A stretch of 64,000 nt of DNA from Arthrobacter endolithicus (GTDB lineage: Bacteria; Actinomycetota; Actinomycetes; Actinomycetales; Micrococcaceae), in NCBI RefSeq assembly GCF_026627425.1, contig NZ_JAPNLH010000009.1, positions 106,398 through 170,397 of the forward strand, in the 5' to 3' direction. Below are positions 44,853 through 54,937 of the stretch, piece by piece. Both the position numbers and the translations under genes were made by a program. Below the pieces are notes generated by a model. The model was not told where the DNA came from. It was given only the letters and a program-made list of their open reading frames with translations, and searched no databases. The first letter of the stretch is position 1. Each line of letters starts with the position of its first letter.

Positions 44853-45787
44853 AGCCCTACCGCCTTCTCATGTTCCAGCAGCCGTGCGAGCCCGTCCGTG
44901 ACGACCTCGCCAAAGACCTCGTCCGGGTCCAGCCTGCGAAGTTCTTCGGCGAGGCAGTCCTGCAGAGTCCGGCGCGGCAGCGAAATGCGTTGCTCGGGCT
45001 GACCTGGTTGGGTCAAGAACGCTTCCACGGTTCCGGGGCGCACCAATTCCACGTTACCGCCGTCGCGTTCCAGCAGCACGCGGCGGATTCCGGTTCCAGC
45101 AGGGTCATCAACGACCCTGATGGGTGCTCCGAGTGCACCAAACAGCCAAGCGGCCAGCAGGAAGGTGCTCGGTGAGTCCGCGGCGCCTTCAACGACCAAG
45201 CCGGTGACCGGTTCGGGATCGAGCTGATCGAGGGCAGCAGCCAATTGGATCCGCCAGTGCGTCAGCCGGGTCCAGGCCAAGTCGGTGTCGCCCGCGGCAT
45301 AGGTGGCGCTGATGTGCTTCAGCGCTGCACGCGGATCAGGTTCGTTGGCCGAATCCGTTATTCGGCGGTGCGCTATCCGTCCAATCGACGTGGTCGATGC
45401 TTTGTCGGGAATGCCGTGTGGCCACCAGGCGACGATCGGCGCGTCGGGCAGCAAGAGGGCGGAAACCAGAGACTGACTTTGCGCTGCGAGTTCGCCGTAA
45501 CCTCGCAGGATGATGACCTCGGAGGCCCCGGCATCACCACCCACCCGGATCTGCGCGTCGAGGTGCGTGTCTGCCTCCTCGGAGCCCTCGGATAAAACTA
45601 TGATGCGGCAGGGATGTTCCCGGCTCGCCAAGTTCGCCGCCTCGATGTTCTCTTCCTCGAAGCCCACCTTGGTGAGCACCACCAACGTCAGGACACGCCC
45701 GAGGGTGACTACTCCTCCCTCTTCTCGCATGGCCATGATTTTTTTAGAAACTTTGGAGGTTGTGGTTCCTGGCAGGTTGACGATCAT
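44849..45787 (-). CDS. opcA: Glucose-6-phosphate dehydrogenase assembly protein OpcA
   Basis: About 312 residues. It matches actinobacterial OpcA: MIVNLPGTTTSKVSKKIMAMREEGGVVTLGRVLTLVV at the start, VSALLLPDAPIVAWWPHGIP and DLAWTRLTHWRIQLAAALD. OpcA is needed for assembly or redox control of glucose-6-phosphate dehydrogenase in cyanobacteria and Actinobacteria. The frame is open to 45799, but ATG 45787 overlaps the zwf stop (ATGA) and is the natural start. It lies between zwf and pgl with overlaps on both sides. Confidence 0.95.
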   Translation of the reverse strand: MIVNLPGTTTSKVSKKIMAMREEGGVVTLGRVLTLVVLTKVGFEEENIEAANLASREHPCRIIVLSEGSEEADTHLDAQIRVGGDAGASEVIILRGYGELAAQSQSLVSALLLPDAPIVAWWPHGIPDKASTTSIGRIAHRRITDSANEPDPRAALKHISATYAAGDTDLAWTRLTHWRIQLAAALDQLDPEPVTGLVVEGAADSPSTFLLAAWLFGALGAPIRVVDDPAGTGIRRVLLERDGGNVELVRPGTVEAFLTQPGQPEQRISLPRRTLQDCLAEELRRLDPDEVFGEVVTDGLARLLEHEKAVGL

Positions 45788-47328
45788 GGTCTTCTCCACG
45801 TCCTTCCATCACGGGCCAGCAGTTCATCGGCGGAGGCCGGTCCCCAGGTGCCGGGGGCATATGACTCGGGCCGGGTGCCCGCTGCGGCCCAGAAGTCCTC
45901 GAACGGGTCCAGGATCTTCCAGGACAGCTCCACCTCCTGATGCCTTGGGAACAGCGGCGGTTCGCCAAGCAGGACGTCGAGGATAAGGCGTTCATACGCC
46001 TCCGGGCTGGACTCGGTAAAGGCATGGCCGTAGCCGAAGTCCATGGTGACATCGCGGACTTCCATCTGCGTCCCCGGGACCTTGGAGCCAAACCTGATGG
46101 TGACGCCTTCATCCGGCTGCACGCGGATCACGACGGCGTTTTGGCCAAAGTCATCCTTCTTGTTGTCGGTGAACAGCAGGTTGGGCGCGCGCTTGAAGAC
46201 GACGGCGATCTCCGTCACCCGCCGACCCAGCCGTTTACCGGTGCGCAGGTAGAAGGGCACACCGCTCCAGCGCCGGGTGTTGATGTCCAGTCGGATCGCC
46301 GCGAACGTTTCGGTAGTGGAATCGACCGGAATACCCTCTTCCTCCAGATACCCCAGCACCTTCTCGCCGCCCTGCCAGCCGCCGCCGAACTGGCCGCGGG
46401 CAAAGTGCTTTGAAAGATCATCCGGCAGCTTAACGGCGGCCAGCACCTTTTCCTTTTCCGCACGCAGGTCCGCTGCATTAAAGGAAATCGGCTCCTCCAT
46501 GGCCGTGAGCGCCAGGAGCTGCAGGAGATGATTTTGGATCACGTCCCGGGCCGCACCCACGCCGTCGTAGTAACCGGCGCGACCGCCTGTTCCGATATCC
46601 TCGGCCATCGTGATCTGGACATGGTCAACATAATTCGCGTTCCAGAGCGGTTCGAAGAACTGATTGGCAAAGCGGAGGGCGAGAATATTCTGCACCGTTT
46701 CCTTGCCCAGATAGTGGTCGATCCGGAAGACGGAGTCCGGCGGAAAGACGGATTCCACGATCTCGTTGAGCGCGCGGGCGGATGCCAAGTCATGCCCGAA
46801 CGGCTTTTCAATCACGACCCGCCGCCACGCATCGTTCCTGGCCTGCGCCAAACCGTGCACAGAGAGCTGGCGGCAGACCAGTTCAAAGGCCTTTGGCGGG
46901 ATCGACAGGTAGAACGCATGGTTCCCCCGCGTACCTCGCTGAACGTCGAGCTCGTCCAACGTTGCCTTCAGCTCCTCGAAAGAGGCGTCGTCGTCGAACT
47001 CGCCTTGGACAAAACGCACGCCCTCGGCCAGCTGCTCCCACACGCTCTCGACAAATGGCGTCCGGCAATGCGCCATCACCGCTCCTTTGACTTCCTCCGC
47101 GAAGTCTTCGTCCTCCCATTGCCGGCGCGCGAAGCCAACCAGAGCGAAGCTCGGTGGCAGTAGACCGCGGTTGGCCAGATCGTAGACGGCCGGCATGAGT
47201 TTCTTGCGCGCCAAGTCACCGGTGACCCCGAAAATCACGAGCGACGACGGGCCCGCCACCCGGGACAGCCGCCTGTCGCGGCCGTCCCGGAGCGGGTTAG
47301 GACTCTTATTTGGATCGGTTTGGGGCAT
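45784..47328 (-). CDS. zwf: Glucose-6-phosphate 1-dehydrogenase
   Basis: The 514-residue enzyme has the cofactor loop GVTGDLARKKLMPA (34-47), the EKPFGHD motif (174-180) and the active site RIDHYLGKE (202-210). It oxidises glucose-6-phosphate, making NADPH for biosynthesis and defence against oxidation. The ATG lies six bases after the pgi stop, with the ribosome site inside the end of pgi. It is translationally coupled to opcA. Confidence 0.98.
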   Translation of the reverse strand: MPQTDPNKSPNPLRDGRDRRLSRVAGPSSLVIFGVTGDLARKKLMPAVYDLANRGLLPPSFALVGFARRQWEDEDFAEEVKGAVMAHCRTPFVESVWEQLAEGVRFVQGEFDDDASFEELKATLDELDVQRGTRGNHAFYLSIPPKAFELVCRQLSVHGLAQARNDAWRRVVIEKPFGHDLASARALNEIVESVFPPDSVFRIDHYLGKETVQNILALRFANQFFEPLWNANYVDHVQITMAEDIGTGGRAGYYDGVGAARDVIQNHLLQLLALTAMEEPISFNAADLRAEKEKVLAAVKLPDDLSKHFARGQFGGGWQGGEKVLGYLEEEGIPVDSTTETFAAIRLDINTRRWSGVPFYLRTGKRLGRRVTEIAVVFKRAPNLLFTDNKKDDFGQNAVVIRVQPDEGVTIRFGSKVPGTQMEVRDVTMDFGYGHAFTESSPEAYERLILDVLLGEPPLFPRHQEVELSWKILDPFEDFWAAAGTRPESYAPGTWGPASADELLARDGRTWRRP

Positions 47329-47334
47329 AATTTT

Positions 47335-48969
47335 TTAGTTGCCTTGGCTGTCGGGAAGCTGGCCGGAGAGCCCGGCCACCACGGAAGTGAATTGTTCCAC
47401 GCCGGCCGCACGATCGGTGAAGTGCAGACGGAGCACCGGGCGGCCATGTTCGGCCAGCACCTGCGCGTCTCCGGCGGCCTGCGCCTGAATGAGCTCGCCG
47501 AAGCTAAAGGGCCGATCGGGGATTGCCAGATCTTCCCTGGTTTCCGCCGTGAGCTGCACAAACACCCCAATGGCGGGGCCGCCTTTGTGGAACTGGCCGG
47601 TGGAATGCAGGAATCTTGGCCCCCAGCCGAATGTCACCGGGCGTCCGACGGCTGCCGCCAGCTCGTCTCTGACCTGGGCGAGGGGAGCGAAGGTGAGTCG
47701 GTCAAGGTAGGCCTGGACGCTGAGGTAGCCGTCCGTTCCCAACTGGCCGAAGAGGGCAGCCAACGCCTCCTCCACGGTGCGGACGTCCCCGAGCCAGGGG
47801 GCCCCGCGGACCTCGATGGCGCCGTCAACAAAGTCCGCCGGTTCGGCGGCAGGGGTGCTGTCCAGGAGACCGCGGGCGGCCTTCTTCGCCGCTTCAACGT
47901 CCGGCTGGTCGAAGGGGTTGATGCCCAGAATGCGGCCCGCCACGGCGACCGCGAACTCCCACAGCATCATCAGCGTGCCCAGATCCCCGGCCACGGCGAT
48001 CTGATTATCGGCCAGGACAACGTCCGCGTCGGGCGCGATCAGCCGGACCACCAGTACATCCGGTGCAGCCGAGGTGACCTCGGGGGAGTCGCGGTCCGCG
48101 ACCACCGGCAGGAGGCCGGTTCCCAGCTTGCCCGTGGACTCTGCGATCAGCTGTTCGGCCCAGTCGGCGAAACCATTGATACCGGAGCCTTCATCCACGA
48201 TCACTAGCTTATTGCGCAGCGGATCCGTCCCGCCCAGGACAGCCCCAAGCGCGAGGCCGATATTATCCTCGGCGTCATCGCGAAGAACTTCCCCGGCCTC
48301 CTCTGCGTCGTCGAGCAACGCCTGGATGTCCACGCCGGCCAGCCCGGACGGAACCAGTCCAAAGGCCGTCAGCGCCGAGTACCGGCCGCCGACGTTCGGA
48401 TCGGCAGTAAAGATCTTGCGGTAGCCTGCCTTACGGGCGTCGGCCTCAAGAGGGGACCCGGGATCCGTGACGATAATGATCCGGCTCTTGGCGTCGACCC
48501 CTGCCTTGCTGAGTTCCTGCTCGAAGATCCGGCGCTGCGAATCGGTTTCCAAGGTGGATCCGGACTTTGAGGACACCACAATGGCGGTCTCGCTCAGGCG
48601 TTCCGCCAGCGCTGCCCGGACCTGCTCCGGATCGGTACTGTCCAGCACCGTCAGTTCGACGCCGGCGGTCTTGGTGATTACCTCCGGGGCCAGCGAGGAG
48701 CCGCCCATGCCTGCCAAGACGATGTGCGTGACGCCGTCGGCCTGCAGCTGAGCCCGCAGTTCCAGGATCTGCTCCACCAGCGGCGCTGAAACGGCCGGTG
48801 CGTCTACCCAGCCCAGCCGCACCGCGGACTCGGACTCGGCATCCGGACCCCAGAGGGTAGCGTCCTTCGCGAAAATCCGCGACGCGAAGCGCTCCGCGAC
48901 TAGCGTGCCAATGTGTTTCTCGACCGCCCGCTGGGCGGCTCCCGTTGCCTCGAAGCCTAAGGATGCCAT
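47335..48969 (-). CDS. pgi: Glucose-6-phosphate isomerase
   Basis: The 544-residue protein shows the sugar isomerase (SIS) pattern: VLAGMGGSSLAPEVI, STDPEQV, VSSKSGSTLETDSQRR and GGRYSALTAFGLVP. The C-terminal part (FHKGGPAIGVFVQLT, FSFGELIQAQAAGDAQVL) is typical of the actinobacterial class found in tal-pgi-zwf operons. It interconverts glucose-6-phosphate and fructose-6-phosphate. A GGAGG site for ATG 48969 lies in the last codons of tal; only four bases separate the genes. Confidence 0.95.
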   Translation of the reverse strand: MASLGFEATGAAQRAVEKHIGTLVAERFASRIFAKDATLWGPDAESESAVRLGWVDAPAVSAPLVEQILELRAQLQADGVTHIVLAGMGGSSLAPEVITKTAGVELTVLDSTDPEQVRAALAERLSETAIVVSSKSGSTLETDSQRRIFEQELSKAGVDAKSRIIIVTDPGSPLEADARKAGYRKIFTADPNVGGRYSALTAFGLVPSGLAGVDIQALLDDAEEAGEVLRDDAEDNIGLALGAVLGGTDPLRNKLVIVDEGSGINGFADWAEQLIAESTGKLGTGLLPVVADRDSPEVTSAAPDVLVVRLIAPDADVVLADNQIAVAGDLGTLMMLWEFAVAVAGRILGINPFDQPDVEAAKKAARGLLDSTPAAEPADFVDGAIEVRGAPWLGDVRTVEEALAALFGQLGTDGYLSVQAYLDRLTFAPLAQVRDELAAAVGRPVTFGWGPRFLHSTGQFHKGGPAIGVFVQLTAETREDLAIPDRPFSFGELIQAQAAGDAQVLAEHGRPVLRLHFTDRAAGVEQFTSVVAGLSGQLPDSQGN

Positions 48970-48973
48970 GAAA

Positions 48974-50131
48974 TTACGCCTCCGACTGAGCAGAACCCGT
49001 GGACTTGTCCAAGGCCTTCTGCACTGTTTCGAGCAGTTCGTTCCAGCTCACGATGAATTTGTCCACGCCTTCGGCCTCCAGCTGGGCCACGACGTCGTTG
49101 TAGGGGACGCCGGCCTTTTCCAGCTGATCCAGCACCGTATTGGCATCAGCATAACCGGCGGTGATCGTGTCGCCCGTGACCTCACCGTGGTCCTGGGTGG
49201 CGGCGAGGGTTTTGCGCGGAACCGTATTCACCACGTTCTCGGCCACCAGCCCGGTGACGTACATGGTGTCTGGATAGGACGGATCCTTCACTCCCGTGGA
49301 AGCCCACAGCGGACGCTGCGTCTTGGCGCCGGCGTCGGCCAGCAGATGCCAGCGCTCGGAGGCAAACTGCTCCTGGTAGATCTGGTAGGCCAGGCGAGCG
49401 TTGGCAACGCCCGCTTTGCCCTTGAGAGCCGCGGCTTCCGCGCCACCGATCTTGTCCAGCCGTTTGTCGATTTCGCTGTCCACGCGGGACACGAAGAACG
49501 ACGCCACGGAATGGATGTGTGCCAGGTCGTGGCCGTTTTCCTTCGCCTGCTCCAGCCCCAGCATGAACGCGTTAATGACCCCGCGGTACCGGTCCAACGA
49601 GAAAATCAGCGTGACGTTGACACTGATTCCGGCGGCCAAAGTTGCGGTGATGGCACCAAGGCCTTCTTCGGTGGCGGGGATTTTGATGAACACGTTGGAA
49701 CGGCCCACCTTGTCAAAGAGTTTCTTGGCGTTTTCCACGGTGCCGGCTGTATAGCGGGCCAGCCGCGGGTCGACCTCGATGGAGACGCGGCCGTCGACTC
49801 CGTCCGTCGCCTCGGCTGTCGCCGCGAAGACGTCGCAGGCGGCGGTGACGTCGTCGGTGGTGATCTCGAAAACGGCAGTGTCCAGATCCACCTTGGCAGC
49901 GGCCAGCCAGGCGACCTGGCTGGCGTAGGCCTCTCCGTTAGCCAGCGCGCCGGCGAAGATGGTCGGGTTTGTAGTGACGCCGACGACGTTGGTCTCCTTG
50001 ATCAGCTTGAGTAGGTCTCCTGTCACGATGCTCTCGCGGGAGAGATCGTCGAGCCAGATCGAAACCCCTGCATCGGACAGCGCAGCTGTGGTGGAGGTCC
50101 GGTTGGTCTGTTCGGAATGGGTGGTGGTCAT
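48974..50131 (-). CDS. tal: Transaldolase
   Basis: About 385 residues, of the actinobacterial transaldolase type. The substrate-binding segment is [16 protein letters not shown], and the Schiff-base lysine is Lys150 in [35 protein letters not shown] and [15 protein letters not shown] are further family segments. It transfers dihydroxyacetone units in the non-oxidative pentose phosphate branch. The frame is open to 50164; ATG 50131 follows AAGGAG and is preferred. A three-copy tandem repeat lies just upstream. Confidence 0.96.
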   Translation of the reverse strand: MTTTHSEQTNRTSTTAALSDAGVSIWLDDLSRESIVTGDLLKLIKETNVVGVTTNPTIFAGALANGEAYASQVAWLAAAKVDLDTAVFEITTDDVTAACDVFAATAEATDGVDGRVSIEVDPRLARYTAGTVENAKKLFDKVGRSNVFIKIPATEEGLGAITATLAAGISVNVTLIFSLDRYRGVINAFMLGLEQAKENGHDLAHIHSVASFFVSRVDSEIDKRLDKIGGAEAAALKGKAGVANARLAYQIYQEQFASERWHLLADAGAKTQRPLWASTGVKDPSYPDTMYVTGLVAENVVNTVPRKTLAATQDHGEVTGDTITAGYADANTVLDQLEKAGVPYNDVVAQLEAEGVDKFIVSWNELLETVQKALDKSTGSAQSEA

Positions 50132-50146
50132 TGCTGTTGGCTCCTT

Positions 50147-50198
50147 AGATCGCGCTGTATTCAAGATCGCACTGCATTTAAAGATCGCACTGTAATAA
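50147..50198 (-). repeat. Three-copy 17-18 bp tandem repeat in the tkt-tal gap
   Basis: Units at 50147-50163, 50164-50180 and 50182-50198 share the plus-strand core AGATCGC(G/A)CTG(T/C)A. They fill most of the 76 bp between tkt and tal, directly before the tal ribosome site. Confidence 0.85.
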
Positions 50199-50207
50199 GT
50201 GCTGACG

Positions 50208-52421
50208 CTACTTTTGATCCCCGGTGGACGACGATTCGGCGCCGGACGGGGCTGCCGAGGATTTGCTCAGGGATTCCTGAGCGGGGGAGCCGGATCCGCC
50301 GTTGACCGCAGCGAGAGACTCCTTGGCTGCTGCGGTGACTGCCTCCGCGGTAATGCCGAATTCGCGGAAGAGGGTTTTGAAGTCGGCCGATGCGCCGAAA
50401 TGCTCCAGCGAAATTGTCCGTCCGTTATCTCCCACCAGCTGGTGCCAACACTGCGCGATGCCGGCCTCCACGGATACGCGTGCCTTGATGGCGATGGGCA
50501 GAACCAGCTCGCGGTACTGGGCATCTTGTTTGTTGAACCATTCCAGGCAGGGCATCGAGACGACGCGGGTGGGGATGCCTTGGGCCTGCAGCGCGTCCCG
50601 GGCCTGCACGGCAAGTTGAACCTCAGAGCCCGTGCCGATGATGATGACCTGCGGCGTCACACTCCTGCCGCCGTCGGACGCTTCCGCCAGGATGTAACCA
50701 CCGCGTGCCACTCCTTCGGATGAGCCGAAGGTGTCACCGTCCGCTTCCCCCTCGCCGCGGTCGAAGGTGGGGACGTTCTGACGGGTCAGGACAATACCGG
50801 CGGGATTGTCGCTGTTCTCCAAAATGGTCCGCCAGGCGATGGAAACTTCATTGGCGTCGCCGGGACGGACGACGTCCAGGCCCGGAATTGCCCGCAATGA
50901 TGCGAGTTGCTCCACCGGCTGGTGGGTCGGGCCGTCCTCGCCGAGTCCGATCGAATCATGCGTCCAAACGTAGATCGACGGAACACCCATCAGCGCGCCG
51001 AGCCGGACCGCAGGCCGCTGGTAGTCGCTGAAGATCAGGAAGGTAGCGGAGAAGGCCCGGGAACTGCTGTGCATCACAATTCCGTTGACAATCGCTGCCG
51101 CCGCGTGCTCCCGGATACCGAAGTGCAGGGTCCGCCCGTAGGGGTTCCCTTTCCACAGCTCGGTCTGCTTGCCTGCCGGGATAAACGACGCGCCTCCCTC
51201 GAAAGCGGTGTTGGTCGATTCGGCCAGGTCACACGAGCCGCCCCATAGTTCCGGCAGCTCCGCGGCAATCGCGTTCAGCACCTTCCCGGACGCCTTGCGG
51301 GTTGCCACATCCTCGCCGGCCTTGAAAGCAGGGAGTTTTTGGTCCCATCCCTGCGGCAGCTTCCGGGCGGCAATGCGTTCCAGGGTCTTGTTTTGTTCCG
51401 GGTGCGCTTCCTTCCAGGTTGCGAAACGCTTTTCCCAGTCGGCGCGCAGTTCCCGGCCGCGCGTCTTGACTTCTCGGGCGTGCGCCAAAACCTCCGGTTC
51501 CACCACAAAGGACTTCTCCGGGTCGAAGCCGAGCACTTTCTTGGTGGCGGCAACCTCGTCGGCACCCAGCGCAGAACCGTGGGCTTTGCCCGTGTTCTGC
51601 AAGGTAGGGGCCGGCCAGCCGATAATGCTGCGCAGGGCAATGATCGACGGTTTGGACGTCTCCGCCTTGGCCGCGAGCAGAGCAGAATACAACTCCTGGA
51701 CGTCTTCAACGTATTCGCCGGTCTTGGTCCAATCGACCCGCTGAATATGCCAGCCGTACGCTTCATACCGCATCAGCACGTCTTCGGAGAAGGCGATGTC
51801 TGTGTCGTCTTCAATGGAAATATGGTTCTGATCGTAAAGGACCACCATATTGCCCAGTTCCTGGTGTCCGGCCAGCGAACTGGCCTCGCTCGTCACGCCC
51901 TCCTGCATGTCGCCGTCGGACGCGAACGCCCAAATCACATGATCGAAGGGGCTCGTCCCGGCCGACGCGTCCGGATCGTACATGCCGCGGTCACGGCGCT
52001 GGGAAAACGCCATGCCGACGGCGGACGCAAGTCCCTGACCCAGCGGGCCAGTGGTGATTTCCACACCCTTGGTGTGCCGGTATTCGGGGTGGCCCGGGGT
52101 CTTGGAGCCCCACGTCCGCAATTCTTCCAGGTCCTTCAACTCCAGGCCGTAGCCGGAGAGGAATAATTCAATGTAGAGCGTCAGTGAAGTGTGTCCGGGA
52201 GACAAAACGAAACGGTCGCGGCCGGTCCACTGCGGGTCCGACGGGTCGTGGCGGAGCAGCTTCTGGAACAGAAGATAAGCGGCCGGTGCCAGGCTCATGG
52301 CTGTCCCCGGGTGTCCGTTGCCGACTTTCTGCACCGCGTCCGCCGCGAGCACACGGATCGTGTCCACGGCGCGTTGATCCAAATCGGTCCATGACAGTGC
52401 TTCTTCTTCCAGATGTGCCAC
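50208..52421 (-). CDS. tkt: Transketolase
   Basis: About 737 residues. Thiamine-diphosphate features are [20 protein letters not shown], the ThDP motif starting [20 protein letters not shown] and ending in VLYDQNHIS, and the pyrimidine-domain segment [27 protein letters not shown]. It moves two-carbon units between sugar phosphates. A Ser/Ala-rich tail of about 30 residues ([17 protein letters not shown]) is not conserved. The frame is open to 52484; GTG 52421 ([15 protein letters not shown]) is preferred for its GAGAGG site. It is the first gene of tkt-tal-pgi-zwf-opcA-pgl. Confidence 0.97.
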   Translation of the reverse strand: MAHLEEEALSWTDLDQRAVDTIRVLAADAVQKVGNGHPGTAMSLAPAAYLLFQKLLRHDPSDPQWTGRDRFVLSPGHTSLTLYIELFLSGYGLELKDLEELRTWGSKTPGHPEYRHTKGVEITTGPLGQGLASAVGMAFSQRRDRGMYDPDASAGTSPFDHVIWAFASDGDMQEGVTSEASSLAGHQELGNMVVLYDQNHISIEDDTDIAFSEDVLMRYEAYGWHIQRVDWTKTGEYVEDVQELYSALLAAKAETSKPSIIALRSIIGWPAPTLQNTGKAHGSALGADEVAATKKVLGFDPEKSFVVEPEVLAHAREVKTRGRELRADWEKRFATWKEAHPEQNKTLERIAARKLPQGWDQKLPAFKAGEDVATRKASGKVLNAIAAELPELWGGSCDLAESTNTAFEGGASFIPAGKQTELWKGNPYGRTLHFGIREHAAAAIVNGIVMHSSSRAFSATFLIFSDYQRPAVRLGALMGVPSIYVWTHDSIGLGEDGPTHQPVEQLASLRAIPGLDVVRPGDANEVSIAWRTILENSDNPAGIVLTRQNVPTFDRGEGEADGDTFGSSEGVARGGYILAEASDGGRSVTPQVIIIGTGSEVQLAVQARDALQAQGIPTRVVSMPCLEWFNKQDAQYRELVLPIAIKARVSVEAGIAQCWHQLVGDNGRTISLEHFGASADFKTLFREFGITAEAVTAAAKESLAAVNGGSGSPAQESLSKSSAAPSGAESSSTGDQK

Positions 52422-52775
52422 GTACGGGGCCCTCTCGTTCGGTGTGTACGGATCACGCGCAGGCACCCTACGGCACCCCTCCACCGCGGGGAGATCCTGC
52501 AGTTCCCCGTCAGCAGCTGCTGTTCACCGTCGAAACAGATCTTTACTCACTACTTTCCAGCTTAGCCCTAAAGGCATCGGGGGCACACTGAGTCCGACGG
52601 CGTGCAGCTCACCAGCGCGTAACGTTGCCGAACCTCGGGTTATCAAACCATCGGCGGCCGGACGCGGGCCCAGAGGGCGATCCCGGCTATGATAATAGGG
52701 ATACTTTGGGCTTTGGCCTCTGGGCTTACCTCGATTGACTTCGGCGGTGCCGCCCGGCCCGGACAATGGGCCACT
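52422..52775. other. Intergenic region between divergent tkt and ctaB
   Basis: No gene is supported here. It must hold the promoters of the pentose-phosphate operon (minus) and ctaB (plus). The most A/T-rich spot contains TATGAT at 52688-52693, a good plus-strand -10 candidate for ctaB, though no matching -35 is seen at 17 bases. The ctaB-proximal end is a tandem repeat (52776-52817). Confidence 0.5.
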
Positions 52776-52817
52776 GAACGACACAGCTAGAACGACGCAG
52801 CTAGAACGACGCAGATA
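52776..52817 (+). repeat. Three-copy 14-bp tandem repeat just before ctaB
   Basis: Units at 52776-52789, 52790-52803 and 52804-52817 read GAACGACACAGCTA, GAACGACGCAGCTA and GAACGACGCAGATA, followed by a partial GAACA. They end 17 bases before the ctaB start codon. Confidence 0.9.
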
Positions 52818-52834
52818 GAACATGGTGACCTTCC

Positions 52835-53782
52835 GTGAGTGCAACTGATACCCCGATCGCCCCCACCCTCCCGAGGGGCAGCCTCGGGTTCGGCGGCAAA
52901 GTCAAGGCCTACGTCGCCCTGACTAAACCCCGGGTGATCGAGCTGTTGCTGGTCACCACCTTGCCGACCATGTTTTTCGCCGCCCGGGCCGTCCCGGATG
53001 TTTGGCTGATGGTCGCGACAATGGTCGGCGGCGCATTGGCTGCGGGTAGCTCGGGCGCCTTCAACTGTTATATCGACCGCGATATCGACAAACTCATGCA
53101 CCGGACGGAAAACAGGCCGCTGGTGACCGGCGCCGTGTCGCCGCGGGAGGCGCTGATCTTCGCTTGGATTCTGGCCGGTGCTGCCATTGCGATCCTGTGG
53201 TTCGGGGCGAATCCGCTCACGGGAATGCTCGGCGTCGTGGCTATCTTTCTTTATGTCGTGGTGTACTCGCTCATCCTCAAACGCCGCACCTCGCAGAACA
53301 TTGTTTGGGGCGGGGCCGCCGGCTGCATGCCAGTCTTCATTGCCTGGGCAGCCGTCACAAACTCCCTTGACTGGCCGGCCTTGATCCTGTTCATGGTGAT
53401 CTTCCTGTGGACGCCGCCGCACTACTGGCCGCTGTCGATGCGCTACAGCGATGACTACAATGCCGCAAAGGTTCCGATGCTCGGTGCCATCGCGGGGTCT
53501 AAGATCGTCGCGGTTCAGGTAGTTCTCTACACCTGGGCCATGGTGGTCTGCTCGCTGCTGATGATCCCGCTGGGCCGGGCCGGCATCGTTTACAGCGTGG
53601 TGGCACTGGCGGCGGGCGTGTGGTTCCTGTACGAGGCGCATAAGTTGTACAACCATGCCCGCCACGACGAGGTCACTAACAAGGGAGCCATGAAAGTGTT
53701 CCACGGCTCGATCAGTTATCTGACGCTGGTCTTCCTGGCCTTGGCCGTCGACCCGTTCGTCGGTTCACCACTCTTCGGCTGA
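52835..53782 (+). CDS. ctaB: Protoheme IX farnesyltransferase (heme O synthase)
   Basis: The 315-residue membrane protein has the UbiA-type motif [21 protein letters not shown] and the second aspartate loop region [24 protein letters not shown], with about nine membrane helices. It adds a farnesyl chain to heme b to form heme O for cytochrome oxidase. GTG 52835 has only a weak upstream site; no other start fits. The tandem repeat lies immediately before it. It converges with ctaA, which carries out the next step. Confidence 0.96.
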   Translation: MSATDTPIAPTLPRGSLGFGGKVKAYVALTKPRVIELLLVTTLPTMFFAARAVPDVWLMVATMVGGALAAGSSGAFNCYIDRDIDKLMHRTENRPLVTGAVSPREALIFAWILAGAAIAILWFGANPLTGMLGVVAIFLYVVVYSLILKRRTSQNIVWGGAAGCMPVFIAWAAVTNSLDWPALILFMVIFLWTPPHYWPLSMRYSDDYNAAKVPMLGAIAGSKIVAVQVVLYTWAMVVCSLLMIPLGRAGIVYSVVALAAGVWFLYEAHKLYNHARHDEVTNKGAMKVFHGSISYLTLVFLALAVDPFVGSPLFG

Positions 53783-53914
53783 CCGCTGTCCAGTCCTGCC
53801 ATTCCGGGCTGCATCGCCGGGGCCTACGGCAGCGGCACCCCAGGTTTGCCGTCGTCGACGGGGGCGCCCTAGATGCGCCGTCATCTACCTAAATCCTTGG
53901 ACGCCTGTCCCCAT

Positions 53915-53960
53915 AAATGACGCCCGCTCCCCACGTAATGTCGGGGAACGGGCGTCATTT
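53915..53960. terminator. Bidirectional terminator between ctaB and ctaA
   Basis: AAATGACGCCCG (53915-53926) pairs with CGGGCGTCATTT (53949-53960), and after one mismatch TCCCC (53928-53932) pairs with GGGGA (53943-53947). ATTT at one end and AAAT at the other make T-runs in both directions, so it can end both convergent transcripts. Confidence 0.88.
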
Positions 53961-53976
53961 GGCCCTTGAGCGGTTC

Positions 53977-54933
53977 TTAGCGGCGCCGGCGGGAGACTGC
54001 GAGGTCAGTGAAGTTCGTGGAGGCAGCCAGCAGAGTCGCGGCGCCAAGCATATGCAGGCCTACCAAGACCGGGGGCAGTCCGGTGAAGTGCTGGGCGTAG
54101 CCGATCGCCCCTTGAGCCAGCACAGCAGCCACCAGCAGGATCGCTCCGTGGCGGAGCAGATCCGTGGTTCCGCGCCGCCACAGCAGGGCGAGCAGCACCA
54201 CGGCGCTGATCACCAAAACGTACACAGGCAGCACATGCATGCGGGTGATCAGATCGGAATTGAGCCCATTGCGGGGGGCATTGGCATCCCCGGCGTGCGG
54301 ACCGGATCCGGTCACCATCACGCCGAGCATCACGGCCAGACCGGTGCACACGGAGGTGACGACGGCCAGCTGGCGGATGGTTTTGGCCGGACGGCGGTGA
54401 ACCTCAGGCGCACCCGCCCCGGTTCGGCCGTAGGTCCTGTTCACCAGGAGCATTGAAAAAATGACCAGGGCCGCGGAGACCAGGAAGTGCAGCCCCACCA
54501 CCCACGGATTGAGCTGCATGAGCACGGAAATCCCGCCAATGACGGCCTGGACTGGAATGCTGGCCAGCAATCCGAACGCGAGCCAGAACAAGTCCTTGCG
54601 TTCCTTGCGCAGGTTCCACAGGAAGACCAGCATTAGGGCCGCAACAAGGGCCAGCACAAAGGTCAGCGTACGGTTACCGAACTCGATGACGCCGTGGATT
54701 CCCATTTCCGGTGTGTTCACCAGCGAACCGGCGGTACAGCGGGGCCAGGTGGGACAACCGAGGCCGGAGGCCGTCAACCGGACCGCGCCCCCGCTGACGA
54801 TCAGGACGGACTGACCGATCAGTGAGGCCACGGAGAGCCGACGCAGGGCGGGTGTGACGTTGCGCGGCAGCCTGGCCCGAAGGCCGCGCCGCTGCGCATG
54901 GGTCTGTCCGGTCTTTTCTTGGAAAACGGTCAC
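53977..54933 (-). CDS. ctaA: Heme A synthase, COX15/CtaA family
   Basis: About 318 residues with eight membrane helices. The loop GLGCPTWPRC holds the conserved cysteine pair; heme-ligand histidines appear in HGVIEFGNR, VGLHFLVS, RMHVLPVYV and VGLHMLGA. It oxidises heme O to heme A. The frame is open to 54981, but GTG 54933 has a GGAG site and lies five bases after the ABC permease stop, so it belongs to the ATPase-permease-ctaA operon. Its partner ctaB is on the opposite strand. Confidence 0.94.
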   Translation of the reverse strand: MTVFQEKTGQTHAQRRGLRARLPRNVTPALRRLSVASLIGQSVLIVSGGAVRLTASGLGCPTWPRCTAGSLVNTPEMGIHGVIEFGNRTLTFVLALVAALMLVFLWNLRKERKDLFWLAFGLLASIPVQAVIGGISVLMQLNPWVVGLHFLVSAALVIFSMLLVNRTYGRTGAGAPEVHRRPAKTIRQLAVVTSVCTGLAVMLGVMVTGSGPHAGDANAPRNGLNSDLITRMHVLPVYVLVISAVVLLALLWRRGTTDLLRHGAILLVAAVLAQGAIGYAQHFTGLPPVLVGLHMLGAATLLAASTNFTDLAVSRRRR

Positions 54934-54937
54934 GATC

